A stretch of DNA of 64,000 nt from JAVKFF01 sp040226215 (GCA_040226215.1 JAVKFF010000147.1:19491-83490), one strand, 5' to 3'. Counted from the first letter of the stretch, positions 27,715 to 36,707 are shown. Notes: generated by a model not told the origin, from the letters alone. Translations and numbers: made by a program.

Positions 27715-27840
27715 GTCATCCCGGCCGCAGCGAAGCGGAGAGCCGGGATCGGTAAAAGCAACGCCGCGGCCCCTCTGGCGGAGACGCCGCGGCGTGTCTC
27801 GAGGAGATCCCGGGTCGCGCGGTCGCGCGCCCGGGATGAC
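27715..27840. repeat. Paired palindromic (REP/BIME-like) element C
   Basis: A diverged 126-bp relative bounded by GTCATCCCGG and its complement, with internal hairpins at both ends. It ends 25 bp after the OmpA-like stop codon (transcribed direction). Confidence 0.7.
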
Positions 27841-27865
27841 CCGATGGTCAGGCCATCGGGTCAGG

Positions 27866-28948
27866 TTACATGAGAATAATCTCCACCCGGCGGTTCTGCG
27901 GCTCGCGCACGCCGTCGGGGGTCGGGACCAGCGGCTGGGTCTCGCCGAAGGCGCGCACCACGATCTCGTCGGGCGCCACGCCGCGGGCGACGAGGCCCTG
28001 GCGCACGCTCTCGCCGCGGCGCTGGGAGAGACCGACATTGTAGTCGGCGGGACCCGAGCGGTCGGCGTGGCCTTGCGCCAGGACCTGGGCGAAGCCGGAC
28101 CGGTTGTAGGCGTTGACCGCCTCGTCCAGAACCTGGTTGGCCTGCTGGGTCAGGTTCGCGCGATCCCAGTCGAAGAACACGATGAAGGTGTCCTGCGGCT
28201 CGGGCGCCGCCGGCGGCGGCTCGTCGGCGACCGGCTGCGGTGCGGGAGCCGGCGGCGGCGGCGCGCCAAAATTGTAGCGCACGCCACCGAAGGCGCCGTA
28301 GGAGACGTAATCGTCGTCGCTGAGGATGGTTGTCGTGATGTTGTTGGCGCCGGTCGTGGTGCCGCCGAGCTCGGGCTCGAACACGGCAAGGGCGCGGCCC
28401 TCGGCGAAGATGTCCAGCCGGTCGGTCAGGGCATAGGAGACACCGGCGATGCCCTGGGCGGCGAAGCCCCAGCCTTCATCGTCGAGGACGGTGCCGCCCG
28501 GGCCGGTGATCGAGGCATCCACGCGCCCGGCGCCGACGCCCGCGCCGACATAGGGCGTGAAGTTCGAGTTGTTCTCGATGTCGTAATAGGCGTTTGCCAT
28601 GAAGGTCAGCGCCGAGATGTCACCGCTGCTGCCGGGAAACCCGGCCGGTGCGGAGATCGTGTCGATATCGTTATCCCGCCAGGCGGCCTCGAGCTCGTAG
28701 CGGAAATTCCCCGTGTCGTAGCCGATCGCGCCACCCACGCCATAGCCGGTATCAAACTCGGCCGTCGCGTTGCCGCTCGAGATCGGATCGCCAAGGACGC
28801 TGGTGTTGAAATTGAATTCCATGTCGTCGACCCAATTGGCGCCGCCGAATCCCTGCAGGTACCAGTGATTGGAGTCGGCCATTTGGGCCACGGCCGGCGA
28901 AACGGTCATCGCCAGGGCAATGCCGGGTAGCGTCAGGTGCTTGATCAT
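27866..28948 (-). CDS. OmpA-family outer membrane protein (beta-barrel plus OmpA C-terminal domain)
   Basis: A 360-aa protein with a signal peptide (MIKHLTLPGIALAMTVSPAVA, cleaved before Gln22). An N-terminal 8-strand-like barrel (~25-225) includes WYLQGFGGANWVDDMEF and TPYVGAGVGAGRVD and ends VRYNFG. A Pro/Ala/Glu hinge (~227-250) leads to an OmpA-type peptidoglycan-binding domain with QGHADRSGPADYNVGLSQRRGESV and the terminal NRRVEIILM. It would tether the outer membrane to the cell wall. A conspicuous inverted repeat lies upstream of its start, and three palindromic elements follow its stop. Confidence 0.92.
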   Translation of the reverse strand: MIKHLTLPGIALAMTVSPAVAQMADSNHWYLQGFGGANWVDDMEFNFNTSVLGDPISSGNATAEFDTGYGVGGAIGYDTGNFRYELEAAWRDNDIDTISAPAGFPGSSGDISALTFMANAYYDIENNSNFTPYVGAGVGAGRVDASITGPGGTVLDDEGWGFAAQGIAGVSYALTDRLDIFAEGRALAVFEPELGGTTTGANNITTTILSDDDYVSYGAFGGVRYNFGAPPPPAPAPQPVADEPPPAAPEPQDTFIVFFDWDRANLTQQANQVLDEAVNAYNRSGFAQVLAQGHADRSGPADYNVGLSQRRGESVRQGLVARGVAPDEIVVRAFGETQPLVPTPDGVREPQNRRVEIILM

Positions 28949-29002
28949 CGTCCTTCCCTCTTCATGGGATCTCGGGTTCCCGTGGAACGACGCTCACTAA
29001 AT

Positions 29003-29040
29003 AATTTCCTGGCCCGACTTCAATTCCTGGCCAGGAAATT
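29003..29040. promoter_or_regulatory. Inverted repeat upstream of the OmpA-like gene
   Basis: AATTTCCTGGCC (29003-29014) and its perfect complement (29029-29040) are 14 bp apart. The right arm lies inside a perfect 14-bp palindrome, TTCCTGGCCAGGAA (29025-29038). It sits 55-92 bp upstream of the OmpA start in an AT-rich stretch, so it could be an operator or a leader hairpin. The rest of 28949-29211 shows no gene. Confidence 0.5.
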
Positions 29041-29211
29041 TCTGCATCCCGATCACAAAGACGAAAAGTGTTGCAGTATGGCAACGGAAGTCCGCCACAT
29101 TTCGATAATGATATGACGCAGTGGTAGAGTAATGGTGGCACTTATTACATTACGGCAGACGGGCGCTTGGAATCTGCCGATTTCGTGATTTCCGTTCCGC
29201 GCCGGTGGCTG

Positions 29212-31098
29212 CTAGCGCGTACCCCGCGCGAGTGCCTCGCCGATCTCTTCCAGGATGGCCGGGTCGTCGATCGTCGCGGGGGTCTTGTAGGTCTCGCCAT
29301 CGGCGAGCTGGCGCATGGTGCCGCGCAGGATCTTGCCCGAGCGCGTCTTGGGCAGGCGGTCGACGACCAGCGCCCGCTTGAAGGCCGCGACCGGTCCGAT
29401 CCGGTCGCGCACCAGGGCCACCACCTCCCGTTCGATCTCCGCCGCCGGCCGCTCGACGCCGGCCTTCAGGACGAGGAAGCCGAGCGGCGTCTGACCCTTG
29501 AGCGGATCAGCGACGCCGATCACGGCGCATTCGGCGACGTCCGGATGGCCGGCCAGCACCTCCTCCATCGCGCCGGTCGACAGGCGGTGGCCGGCGACGT
29601 TGATGACGTCGTCGACGCGGGTCATCACATGGACATACCCGTCCGCGTCGATGAAGCCGGCATCGCCGGTTTTGTAGAAGCCCGGGTACTCCGCCATGTA
29701 GGCCTGGTGGTAGCGGTCGGCTGCGTTCCACAGCGTCGGGAAGGTGCCGGGCGGCAGCGGCAGCTTCGCCACCAGCGCGCCGACATCGCCCGGCGGCACC
29801 GGCCGCCCCTCGGGATCGAGGGCGCGGATGTCCCAGCCCGCCATGGGGACCGTGGCCGAGCCCGGTTTCAGCGGCAGCAATTCGGTGCCCAGCGGGTTTC
29901 CGCAGATCACCCAGCCGGTCTCCGTCTGCCACCAGTGATCGATCACCGGCACCGCGAGCTTATCCGCGGCCCAGGCGATGGTGTCGGGGTCCGAGCGCTC
30001 GCCGGCGAGGAACAGCGCGCGCAGGCTGGTGACGTCGTGCCGGCCGATCAGGCCGCCCGACGGATCTTCCTTCTTGATCGCGCGCAGCGCCGTGGGCGCG
30101 GTGAACAGCGCGTTCACTCCATGCTCGGCGATCACCCGCCAGTAGACGCCGGCGTCGGGCGTGCCGACCGGCTTGCCCTCGAACAGCACGGTGGTGCAGC
30201 CATGCAGCAGCGGTGCGTAGACGATGTAGGAATGGCCGACCACCCAGCCGACATCCGAGGCGGCCCAGAACACGTCGCCCGGCGCCATGCCGTAGAAGTG
30301 CTTCATTGTCCAGTCGAGGGCGACGGCGTGACCGCCATTGTCGCGCACGATGCCCTTGGGCTGGCCGGTGGTGCCGGAGGTGTAGAGGATGTAGAGCGGA
30401 TCGGTGGCGGCGACCGGCACGCAAGGCGCGGGATCGGCGGCGGCGACGGCCTGCGCCCAGTCCTCGTCCCGATCGGCGACCAGGGCCGCGTCGGCCTGCG
30501 GACGCTGCAGGATCAGGCAGGCCGGCACCTTGTGCCGGGCCTCGTCGATGGCGGCGTCCAGCAGGGGCTTGTAGGGGATCACGCGGGCGCCCTCGATGCC
30601 GCAGGAGGCCGAGAGGATCAGCCCGGGCTGCGCGTCGTCGATGCGCGTCGCCAGCTCGTGCGCCGCAAAGCCGCCGAAGACCACCGAATGGACCGCGCCC
30701 AGCCGCGCGCAGGCCAGCATCGCGAACACCGCCTCGGGCACCATCGGCATGTAGATGATCACCCGGTCGCCCTTGGCGATGCCGCGCGCGGCGATGGCGC
30801 CGGCCAGCTTGGCCACCGTCTCCTGTGTCTCGGCATAGCTGTATCGTCTGACGGCACCAGTCACCGGGCTGTCGTAGATCAGGGCGGAGCGACCGCCATT
30901 TCCGGCCAAGACGTGCCGGTCGACGGCGTTGTGGCAGGTGTTCAGTTCCGCTCCCGGAAACCAGCGCCAGGTGGCCTCGCCCGTCCTCTCCAGGACCTGC
31001 GACCAGGGCCGGGACCAGTCGATGCCGCCGGCAGCTGCCGCCCAGAACCCTTCCGGGTCCTCCAGGGACCGGCGGTGCATGTCGTGATACGCCCCCAT
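29212..31098 (-). CDS. prpE: Propionyl-CoA synthetase-like acyl-CoA ligase
   Basis: A 628-aa AMP-forming ligase close in length and motifs to propionyl-CoA/acetyl-CoA synthetases. It has the N-terminal ACAS cap (YHDMHRRSLEDPEGFWAAAAG), P-loop YTSGTTGQPKGIVRDNGG, DHWWQTETGW (acyl pocket), GFYKTGDAG, and the C-terminal catalytic Lys in KTRSGKILRGTMRQ. The phrase AYHDMHRRSLEDPEGFW and the overall order favour PrpE over Acs. The start at 31098 is supported by GAGGGAGG ~11 nt upstream. It activates propionate or a similar short acid. Confidence 0.88.
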   Translation of the reverse strand: MGAYHDMHRRSLEDPEGFWAAAAGGIDWSRPWSQVLERTGEATWRWFPGAELNTCHNAVDRHVLAGNGGRSALIYDSPVTGAVRRYSYAETQETVAKLAGAIAARGIAKGDRVIIYMPMVPEAVFAMLACARLGAVHSVVFGGFAAHELATRIDDAQPGLILSASCGIEGARVIPYKPLLDAAIDEARHKVPACLILQRPQADAALVADRDEDWAQAVAAADPAPCVPVAATDPLYILYTSGTTGQPKGIVRDNGGHAVALDWTMKHFYGMAPGDVFWAASDVGWVVGHSYIVYAPLLHGCTTVLFEGKPVGTPDAGVYWRVIAEHGVNALFTAPTALRAIKKEDPSGGLIGRHDVTSLRALFLAGERSDPDTIAWAADKLAVPVIDHWWQTETGWVICGNPLGTELLPLKPGSATVPMAGWDIRALDPEGRPVPPGDVGALVAKLPLPPGTFPTLWNAADRYHQAYMAEYPGFYKTGDAGFIDADGYVHVMTRVDDVINVAGHRLSTGAMEEVLAGHPDVAECAVIGVADPLKGQTPLGFLVLKAGVERPAAEIEREVVALVRDRIGPVAAFKRALVVDRLPKTRSGKILRGTMRQLADGETYKTPATIDDPAILEEIGEALARGTR

Positions 31099-31309
31099 GG
31101 TGCGCGACCTCCCTCGATGGTCCTGCCCTCCGGCGCCGGCGGCACCTTCATGCGGGTGCCTCAAGTGGCCGACGGGATGGAGTCTTCGCAGAATTGCGGT
31201 GCGCGCGCAAAGGTCCAGCGGCGCATGGGGCCGTTCAGCCCCGTGCGCCCGCTCTCGGAGCCGGCCGGGCCGTAGGTTCCGATCTGGCCGGCGTTACCGA
31301 CGGGGCCGG

Positions 31310-34300
31310 CTAGTTCAGGGTCGCGGTAAACCCGATGCGCACCGAATGATCCGTGCCGTCGGCGCTGAAGCCGCCGTGATATCCGGCCTCCAGGCTGGCG
31401 CCGCCGCCGAGAGGCAGGCTGAGCAGGGCGTCGAGCGTGGCCTGATCGGCGGCGGCCCCGGCGGAGATGATGTCGAACGCCGGCACCGGATCGCTGGCGA
31501 AGCGCATGGTCTGGGTGCGCGGCTCATCCTCGAACTCGTGGCGCCAGGCGGCGCTGACCCTGAACAGGCCGCCGCCGTTCGCAGTGTCGAAGGGCAGGTA
31601 GACGGTGCCGCCGATCTCCGTGGCGACGGACCGATGGGTGGCGCTGTCGATCGACAGGCTGGCCGCACCCGCGCCGTGCTCGTCGACCGCGTCGGCCCGG
31701 TAGCTCATGAAGTCGGCGCCGGCGAACAGGTCAAAGCCCAGCTCCGGGCCGCCGACGGGCAGGGTGGCCCGCAGCCTGCCGGCGAACAGGCCACCTTGAT
31801 GGTCGGCCTCGGCCGTGGCGGCGAAGCCGCCGAAGGCGATGGGCCGGCTGGTGTCCATGTCCTGCCAGGCGAAGCCGGCACTGGCGCTGAGGATCAGCCC
31901 CTCGAGGGGCACGGCCGCGTAGACCGCCCCGCTGACCGTGTCGGTGTCGCCCGTGGCGCCGCTCGCGTCCCAGTCGATCGTGCCGCTGTCCCAGCCGAAG
32001 CTGAGGCCGAGCAGGAGCCCGTCGGTGCCCGTCTCGAGACCGGCGCGGAAGCCGGCTCGGTCACCCTCATAGCCCAGCAAGGTGCCGAACCCGCCGGTTT
32101 CCGCGTCGCGCTGGTAGGTGCCGCCGATGGCCTGGGCCCAGACCTCGACGCTCCAGGGCTGGCGGCCGGGGCGGCAGCTCGGATCGTCGCCGGCCGATGG
32201 CCCGTCCAGGAAGCGCGGCAGGCAGGCGCGGTCGACCCGGTCGGACAGGGCGCCCAGCAGGTCGCGTCCGCCGGCGAAGGCGTGATCGGCATAGGCGCCG
32301 TAGATCTCGCCGTGCAATTGGGCGAGAGCTGCGGCCTGCTCGGCCTCCGGCAGCAGCATGAGCTGCATCAGGATGACCTGCATGCCCGGCGACGGCGGCG
32401 CGGGGCTCCTGAGGCCCGCATCGGCGATCGCGATCAGGGCATCGCAGACCGCCTCCTGATTGGCGCCGATGCCGGCGATCGTGCAGCCGGCATCGCTGTC
32501 GTCATCGGCGTCGGAATCGGCGTCCGTGTCGGCGTCCGAATCCGCGTCCGCGTCTGAGTCAGCATCCGCGTCCGCGTCGGCATCTGCGTCAGCATCCGCG
32601 TCTGCGTCGGCATCCGCATCCGCGTCGGCATCAGCGTCCGCGTCCGCGTCGGCATCCGCGTCAGCATCAGCATCAGCATCGGCGTCGCTGTCGTCGTCAT
32701 CGTCCAGAACCTCGATGCGCACGGCCGTCGCCGTGTAGACGATGTTGACATTATCCTCGTCGAGATCCGGGTCGTTGAAGACGAACACGACGTCGGAGAA
32801 CGTGGTGCCGAAAAGGCCGCCGGTGGCGGTCAGGATGTCGTAGGTCGTGTTCGGCGCGTAGTCGCCATCCTCGATGATGACTTGCAGCGCGAAGCCGAGA
32901 CTGGCGCTGCCGGTGATCGTCAGCTTGTCGTGACTGCCGTCGGCGAAGACGGAGACGGCGACCAGGCTCTCGCTGCCGGCGATGGCCGCGTCGGTGAAGG
33001 TCGCGCTGCCGCCGATGGTCAGCGTGTCGGCCCCTGCGGTCGAGGCGAGGTCGATGGTGCCGGCGTTGTTCAGAGTGCCCGTCAGCGTGCCCGGACCGAG
33101 GATCGTGCCGCCAAAGTTGGAGACGCTGGTCGAACCGATGGTGTGGTCGTTGAGCGTCACCACCGACGACTCGCAAAGTCCGGCGGCGACGGGGACATCG
33201 TTCCGGCAGATCTCGAAGGACGATCCAGCACCGACGAGCGTGAGATCGCCGCTGAGGCCGACGAGATTGAAAACCTGCGCCCGCTCGAAGTTGACGTATC
33301 GATCCCCGGCGAGATCGACCTCCTCCATCGGGTCGCCCAAATTCGACACCGTCAAGACGTCGAGGTCGGCGCCGCCATCGACCATGGCGTCAGCCAGCAA
33401 GGCGTGCTGATGCGACTGGATGGCGAAGAGGTCGTCTCCCGTGCCGAGGCGCACGACATTGTCGGGACTGCCCGCCAAATCCCAGCTGCCGAACGAGTGG
33501 ACTTCGTCGCCGCCCGCGCCGAGGTCGAGCGCGCCGCCCACCTGAAGCGAGGTGTTGACGACGAGAACGTCGTCGCCACCGCCGGTGATGAGGGAGCCCC
33601 CGATCTCGGCCTTGAAGATCCGAATTTCCTCTTCCGTGTCCGTTCCGAACGACACGTCGCCCGTGACTTTCAGATAGGGGACCTCCGAATCCGATAGATC
33701 GTCGGTTGCACCGAGCAGATTCTTCAGCGCCGTCAGCTTCAGATCGCCATTGATGGTCAGCAGGCTGTTGTTGGTGATGCTCGCAATCTCTCCGCCAAGG
33801 ATGGAGAAATTGCCTGTCTCCATCACCCCCCAGTTGTTGACGGTGACCTCGTTGCGTGAGCCGGCCGAGTTCCCGCCAATGGTGACGGCGCCCGTGACCG
33901 TGAGTTCGGCATCCCGGTCGTCCGACGCACCGTTCAGGATCGTGAAGGTGAAACCTGGCCCGGTGTCGAACGATTCTCCAACCGTGAGCGATCCGAGCGT
34001 GATCTTGCCATCCAGTCTGTTCTGTATCTGACCGAGACTGGAGCCGGTTGTGTCTCCAAATTTCAGTGCATTCGCACTGATCGTCCCGCCATTGTTCGTC
34101 AGCAGGCCACCATCGGCACCGAAGTCGATGAGATTGGCGGTGATTATCGGGATGGGATCGCCCATCGGGATTGGGGTCGAGTTGTTGATCAGTTGGTCTC
34201 TGCCGGCCCCGAAGATGATGTCGTGGCCGGCGATATCGATCAGCCCGTCATTCGTGATCTGGTCGCCCGGTGTCTGGTCGGTGGAACCACCGAGATTTAT

Positions 34301-34723
34301 GTCGCCGCCGACGATGGAGCCGCCGACGCCCACGTTGACGACCTCGGTGAACTTGCCGCCGCCCAGAACCGCGACGCCGTTGCCGGAGCCGTCGACCGTG
34401 CCGTCCGTCACGATCAGGAAGTTGAACCCGAGCATCGTGTCCGTATCGACGGTGATGTCGACGGCGGCACCCGACGCGTTGGAGATCGTCGCGCCGTTCT
34501 GGATTGTCACCGTCGAGCCGCCAGAGCCCGACATGTCGGTCGCCTGCGTCGTCAAGCCGGTCGTGACGTCGGACGTGCATTCGATGTCATCGCCAAGCGT
34601 TGTCGGCGCGGTGCCGGGATTGCACTGCGCCTGTGCCGGTGATCCGGAGAGGGCGACGAGGAGGGCGATGACGCTGCAGCCGGTCCTGGTGAAAGCCGGC
34701 GCGAATGACCGCCTGGTGTGCAT
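31310..34723 (-). CDS. Autotransporter with beta-helical passenger and Asp-Ala repeat linker
   Basis: A 1137-aa type Va secretion protein. It has a signal peptide to ~33 (ALSGSPAQAQ). The passenger (~34-670) has beta-helix-like repeats rich in Gly, Asn, Thr and Asp (TNNGGTISANALKFG, NNAGTIDLASTAGADTLTIGGS). A ~70-residue acidic linker of almost pure Asp-Ala/Asp-Ser dipeptides follows (~673-744), then a C-terminal 12-strand barrel (~860-1137, from WAQAIGGTYQRDAETGGFG to VRIGFTATLN). It ends in Asn instead of the usual Phe/Trp. It has few cysteines. The passenger function is not recognisable; adhesion or surface display are guesses. GGGGGGAA precedes the ATG. It is divergent from the acyl-CoA ligase at 34902. 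Confidence 0.9.
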   Translation of the reverse strand: MHTRRSFAPAFTRTGCSVIALLVALSGSPAQAQCNPGTAPTTLGDDIECTSDVTTGLTTQATDMSGSGGSTVTIQNGATISNASGAAVDITVDTDTMLGFNFLIVTDGTVDGSGNGVAVLGGGKFTEVVNVGVGGSIVGGDINLGGSTDQTPGDQITNDGLIDIAGHDIIFGAGRDQLINNSTPIPMGDPIPIITANLIDFGADGGLLTNNGGTISANALKFGDTTGSSLGQIQNRLDGKITLGSLTVGESFDTGPGFTFTILNGASDDRDAELTVTGAVTIGGNSAGSRNEVTVNNWGVMETGNFSILGGEIASITNNSLLTINGDLKLTALKNLLGATDDLSDSEVPYLKVTGDVSFGTDTEEEIRIFKAEIGGSLITGGGDDVLVVNTSLQVGGALDLGAGGDEVHSFGSWDLAGSPDNVVRLGTGDDLFAIQSHQHALLADAMVDGGADLDVLTVSNLGDPMEEVDLAGDRYVNFERAQVFNLVGLSGDLTLVGAGSSFEICRNDVPVAAGLCESSVVTLNDHTIGSTSVSNFGGTILGPGTLTGTLNNAGTIDLASTAGADTLTIGGSATFTDAAIAGSESLVAVSVFADGSHDKLTITGSASLGFALQVIIEDGDYAPNTTYDILTATGGLFGTTFSDVVFVFNDPDLDEDNVNIVYTATAVRIEVLDDDDDSDADADADADADADADADADADADADADADADADADADADADADSDADADSDADTDADSDADDDSDAGCTIAGIGANQEAVCDALIAIADAGLRSPAPPSPGMQVILMQLMLLPEAEQAAALAQLHGEIYGAYADHAFAGGRDLLGALSDRVDRACLPRFLDGPSAGDDPSCRPGRQPWSVEVWAQAIGGTYQRDAETGGFGTLLGYEGDRAGFRAGLETGTDGLLLGLSFGWDSGTIDWDASGATGDTDTVSGAVYAAVPLEGLILSASAGFAWQDMDTSRPIAFGGFAATAEADHQGGLFAGRLRATLPVGGPELGFDLFAGADFMSYRADAVDEHGAGAASLSIDSATHRSVATEIGGTVYLPFDTANGGGLFRVSAAWRHEFEDEPRTQTMRFASDPVPAFDIISAGAAADQATLDALLSLPLGGGASLEAGYHGGFSADGTDHSVRIGFTATLN
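32491..32706 (-). repeat. In-frame hexanucleotide-type repeat encoding poly(Asp-Ala)
   Basis: About 36 near-identical 6-bp units (GAYGCN on the coding strand, with occasional Ser or Thr codons) encode the autotransporter linker. The third-position bases vary, so the array is an imperfect minisatellite. Length changes by whole units would keep the frame. Confidence 0.9.
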
Positions 34724-34745
34724 CGAACGATTCCCCCCGAAACTA

Positions 34746-34795
34746 TACCAAGGTTAATCATTCGCACTCACCGCCAACCGGCGCAACCTTTGGTA
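34746..34795. promoter_or_regulatory. Inverted repeat in the autotransporter/acyl-CoA ligase divergent region
   Basis: TACCAAGGTT (34746-34755) and AACCTTTGGTA (34785-34795) form an inverted repeat with one extra base, 29 bp apart, in the 178-bp divergent intergenic region. It could be an operator acting on either gene or a leader hairpin of the autotransporter mRNA. Confidence 0.4.
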
Positions 34796-34901
34796 GGCTC
34801 AATTTTCGTCCAAGCCCTCATTTTGCGATGCCGTGCGCCAGCGCCCGGGGCGTGCTAGCGTTTCCGCGTCCCTTCGATGGCGCAGCGCGCGGCGGTACGG
34901 A

Positions 34902-36539
34902 ATGACAACTCCCTCAACGCCTTACGATGACCCCAGCCTGGCCCGCCGCGCCGCCAACCACGCGCCGTTGACGCCGCTCGGTTTTCTCGATCGGGTGGCG
35001 CTGGTTCATCCCGAGAGACCCGCGGTGATCCACGGCGCGATCCGGCGCGACTGGGCGCAAACGGCAGCGCGCTGCCGGCGTCTCGGGTCGGCGCTGGCGG
35101 GGCGCGGCGTCGCCCGGGGAGACACGGTGGCGGTTATGGCGCCGAACATCCCCCAGGCGTTCGAGGCCACCTTCGGCGTGCCGATGACCGGCGGCGTGCT
35201 GAACGCCCTAAACACCCGGCTCGACGCGGCCGCGATCGCCTTCATCCTCGACCACGGCGAGGCGAAGGCGCTGCTGACCGACACGGAATTCGCGCCGGTT
35301 GTCGCGGCGGCGCTCGACCGCCTCCAGGCTCCGCGTCCGCTCATCGTCGACATCGCCGACCCGGAGGGGCCGGGCGGAAGGCGCCTGGGTGAGTTGACGT
35401 ACGAGGACCTGTTGGCGGAGGGCGATCCCGACTGGCCGGGCCTGCGGCCGGCGGACGAGTGGGACGCCATCGCCCTCAACTACACCTCGGGCACCACCGG
35501 GAACCCCAAGGGCGTCGTCTATCACCATCGCGGCGCCTACCTGAACGCGGTGGGCAACATCATGGTCTGGGCGATGGGCCACCATCCGGTCTATCTCTGG
35601 ACGCTGCCGATGTTCCACTGCAACGGCTGGTGCTTTCCCTGGACCGTCACGGCGCTCGCCGGTACCCATGTCTGCCTGCGCCAGGTCACCGCCAAGGGCA
35701 TCTACGACGCGCTGGCCGACCATGGCGTCAGCCATCTCTGCGGCGCGCCCATCGTCATGGGCATGATGCTGAACGCGAAGGAGAGCGAGCGCCGCGCCTT
35801 CGAGCAGACGGTCGAGATGATGACCGCGGCGGCTCCACCCCCGGCAAGCGTGATCGCCGGGATGGAGGCGCTCGGCTTCCGCATCACCCATGTCTACGGC
35901 CTGACCGAGGTCTACGGCCCGGCCGTCGTCTGCGACTGGAAGGAGGCCTGGAACGCCCTCGATCCGGCCGAGCAAGCAAGGTTCAAGGCGCGGCAGGGCG
36001 TGGCCTACCCGGTGCAGGAAGGCCTGATGGTGGCCGATCCCGCATCGCTGGAGCCAGTGGCCCGGGATGGCGCCACCATGGGTGAGGTCTTCATGCGCGG
36101 CAACATCACCATGAAGGGCTATCTGAAGAACCCGAAGGCGACCGAGGAAGCCTTCGCCGGTGGCTGGTTCCATACCGGCGATCTCGGTGTGTGGCATGCC
36201 GACGGCTATGTCGAGCTCAAGGACCGCTCGAAGGACATCATCATCTCCGGCGGCGAGAACATCTCGTCGATCGAGGTGGAGGAGGCGCTGTGGCGCCATC
36301 CGTCGGTGGCCTCGGTCGCCGTGGTGGCGAGGCCCGACGAGACATGGGGCGAGACGCCGTGCGCCTTCGTCGAGCTGAAGCCGGGATGCACGGCGACGGC
36401 CGAGGAGATCATCGCCTTCGCCCGCGACAACCTCGCCCACTACAAGTGCCCACGCCACGTGGTCTTTGGCGAGATCCCCAAGACCTCGACGGGCAAGATC
36501 CAGAAGTACCTGCTGCGGGAGCGGGCGCGGCAGGCGTGA
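34902..36539 (+). CDS. Medium/long-chain acyl-CoA ligase (AMP-forming)
   Basis: A 545-aa member of the acyl-adenylate-forming family. The P-loop is YTSGTTGNPKGVVYHHRG (~195). Other motifs are MFHCNGWCFPW, HVYGLTEVYGP, WFHTGDLGVWHADGYVELKDRSKDIIISGGENISS and the catalytic Lys in KTSTGKIQKYLLRE. The sequence HCNGWCFPW and YGLTEVYGP are typical of the AlkK/methylmercaptopropionate-CoA ligase-like group. The substrate could be a medium-chain fatty acid or related acid. The start is ATG at 34902; upstream in-frame codons give an Arg-rich stretch unlikely to be translated. Confidence 0.88.
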   Translation: MTTPSTPYDDPSLARRAANHAPLTPLGFLDRVALVHPERPAVIHGAIRRDWAQTAARCRRLGSALAGRGVARGDTVAVMAPNIPQAFEATFGVPMTGGVLNALNTRLDAAAIAFILDHGEAKALLTDTEFAPVVAAALDRLQAPRPLIVDIADPEGPGGRRLGELTYEDLLAEGDPDWPGLRPADEWDAIALNYTSGTTGNPKGVVYHHRGAYLNAVGNIMVWAMGHHPVYLWTLPMFHCNGWCFPWTVTALAGTHVCLRQVTAKGIYDALADHGVSHLCGAPIVMGMMLNAKESERRAFEQTVEMMTAAAPPPASVIAGMEALGFRITHVYGLTEVYGPAVVCDWKEAWNALDPAEQARFKARQGVAYPVQEGLMVADPASLEPVARDGATMGEVFMRGNITMKGYLKNPKATEEAFAGGWFHTGDLGVWHADGYVELKDRSKDIIISGGENISSIEVEEALWRHPSVASVAVVARPDETWGETPCAFVELKPGCTATAEEIIAFARDNLAHYKCPRHVVFGEIPKTSTGKIQKYLLRERARQA

Positions 36540-36579
36540 GGAGCGGGTTTGATAGAGGGGGGGTGACGACGCCCATCCG

Positions 36580-36707
36580 GTCCCGGATCAGCAGCGCATC
36601 ACGCCGTGCTGCGCAGCATCCGGGACGACACAGCTCATCCGCATTGAGTGTTGGTTCGTCGTCCCGTGCGCGATGCGGCGCGAAGTGCCGCTTCGCAGAC
36701 ACGGGAC
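36580..36707. repeat. REP pair (BIME-like), copy 1
   Basis: Two 50-bp palindromic units in opposite orientation (36580-36629 reversed, 36658-36707 forward), 28 bp apart. Each begins GTCGTCCCG and ends CGGGAC (read from its head). They fill most of the 310-bp gap 36540-36849 before chaC, which holds no gene. Confidence 0.85.

Noticed and set aside
27403..27840. CRISPR array
   Set aside because: Repeats are ~130 bp palindromic doublets with no regular short repeats or unique spacers, and no cas genes are near.
27254..27873. Open frames across the repeat region
   Set aside because: They exist only because the palindromic repeats lack stops; composition is Arg/Gly/Ser-rich and repeats between copies.
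32460..32738. Plus-strand frame encoding poly(Ser-Ala)
   Set aside because: Mirror of the autotransporter Asp-Ala repeat; no start signals and no non-repeat sequence of its own.
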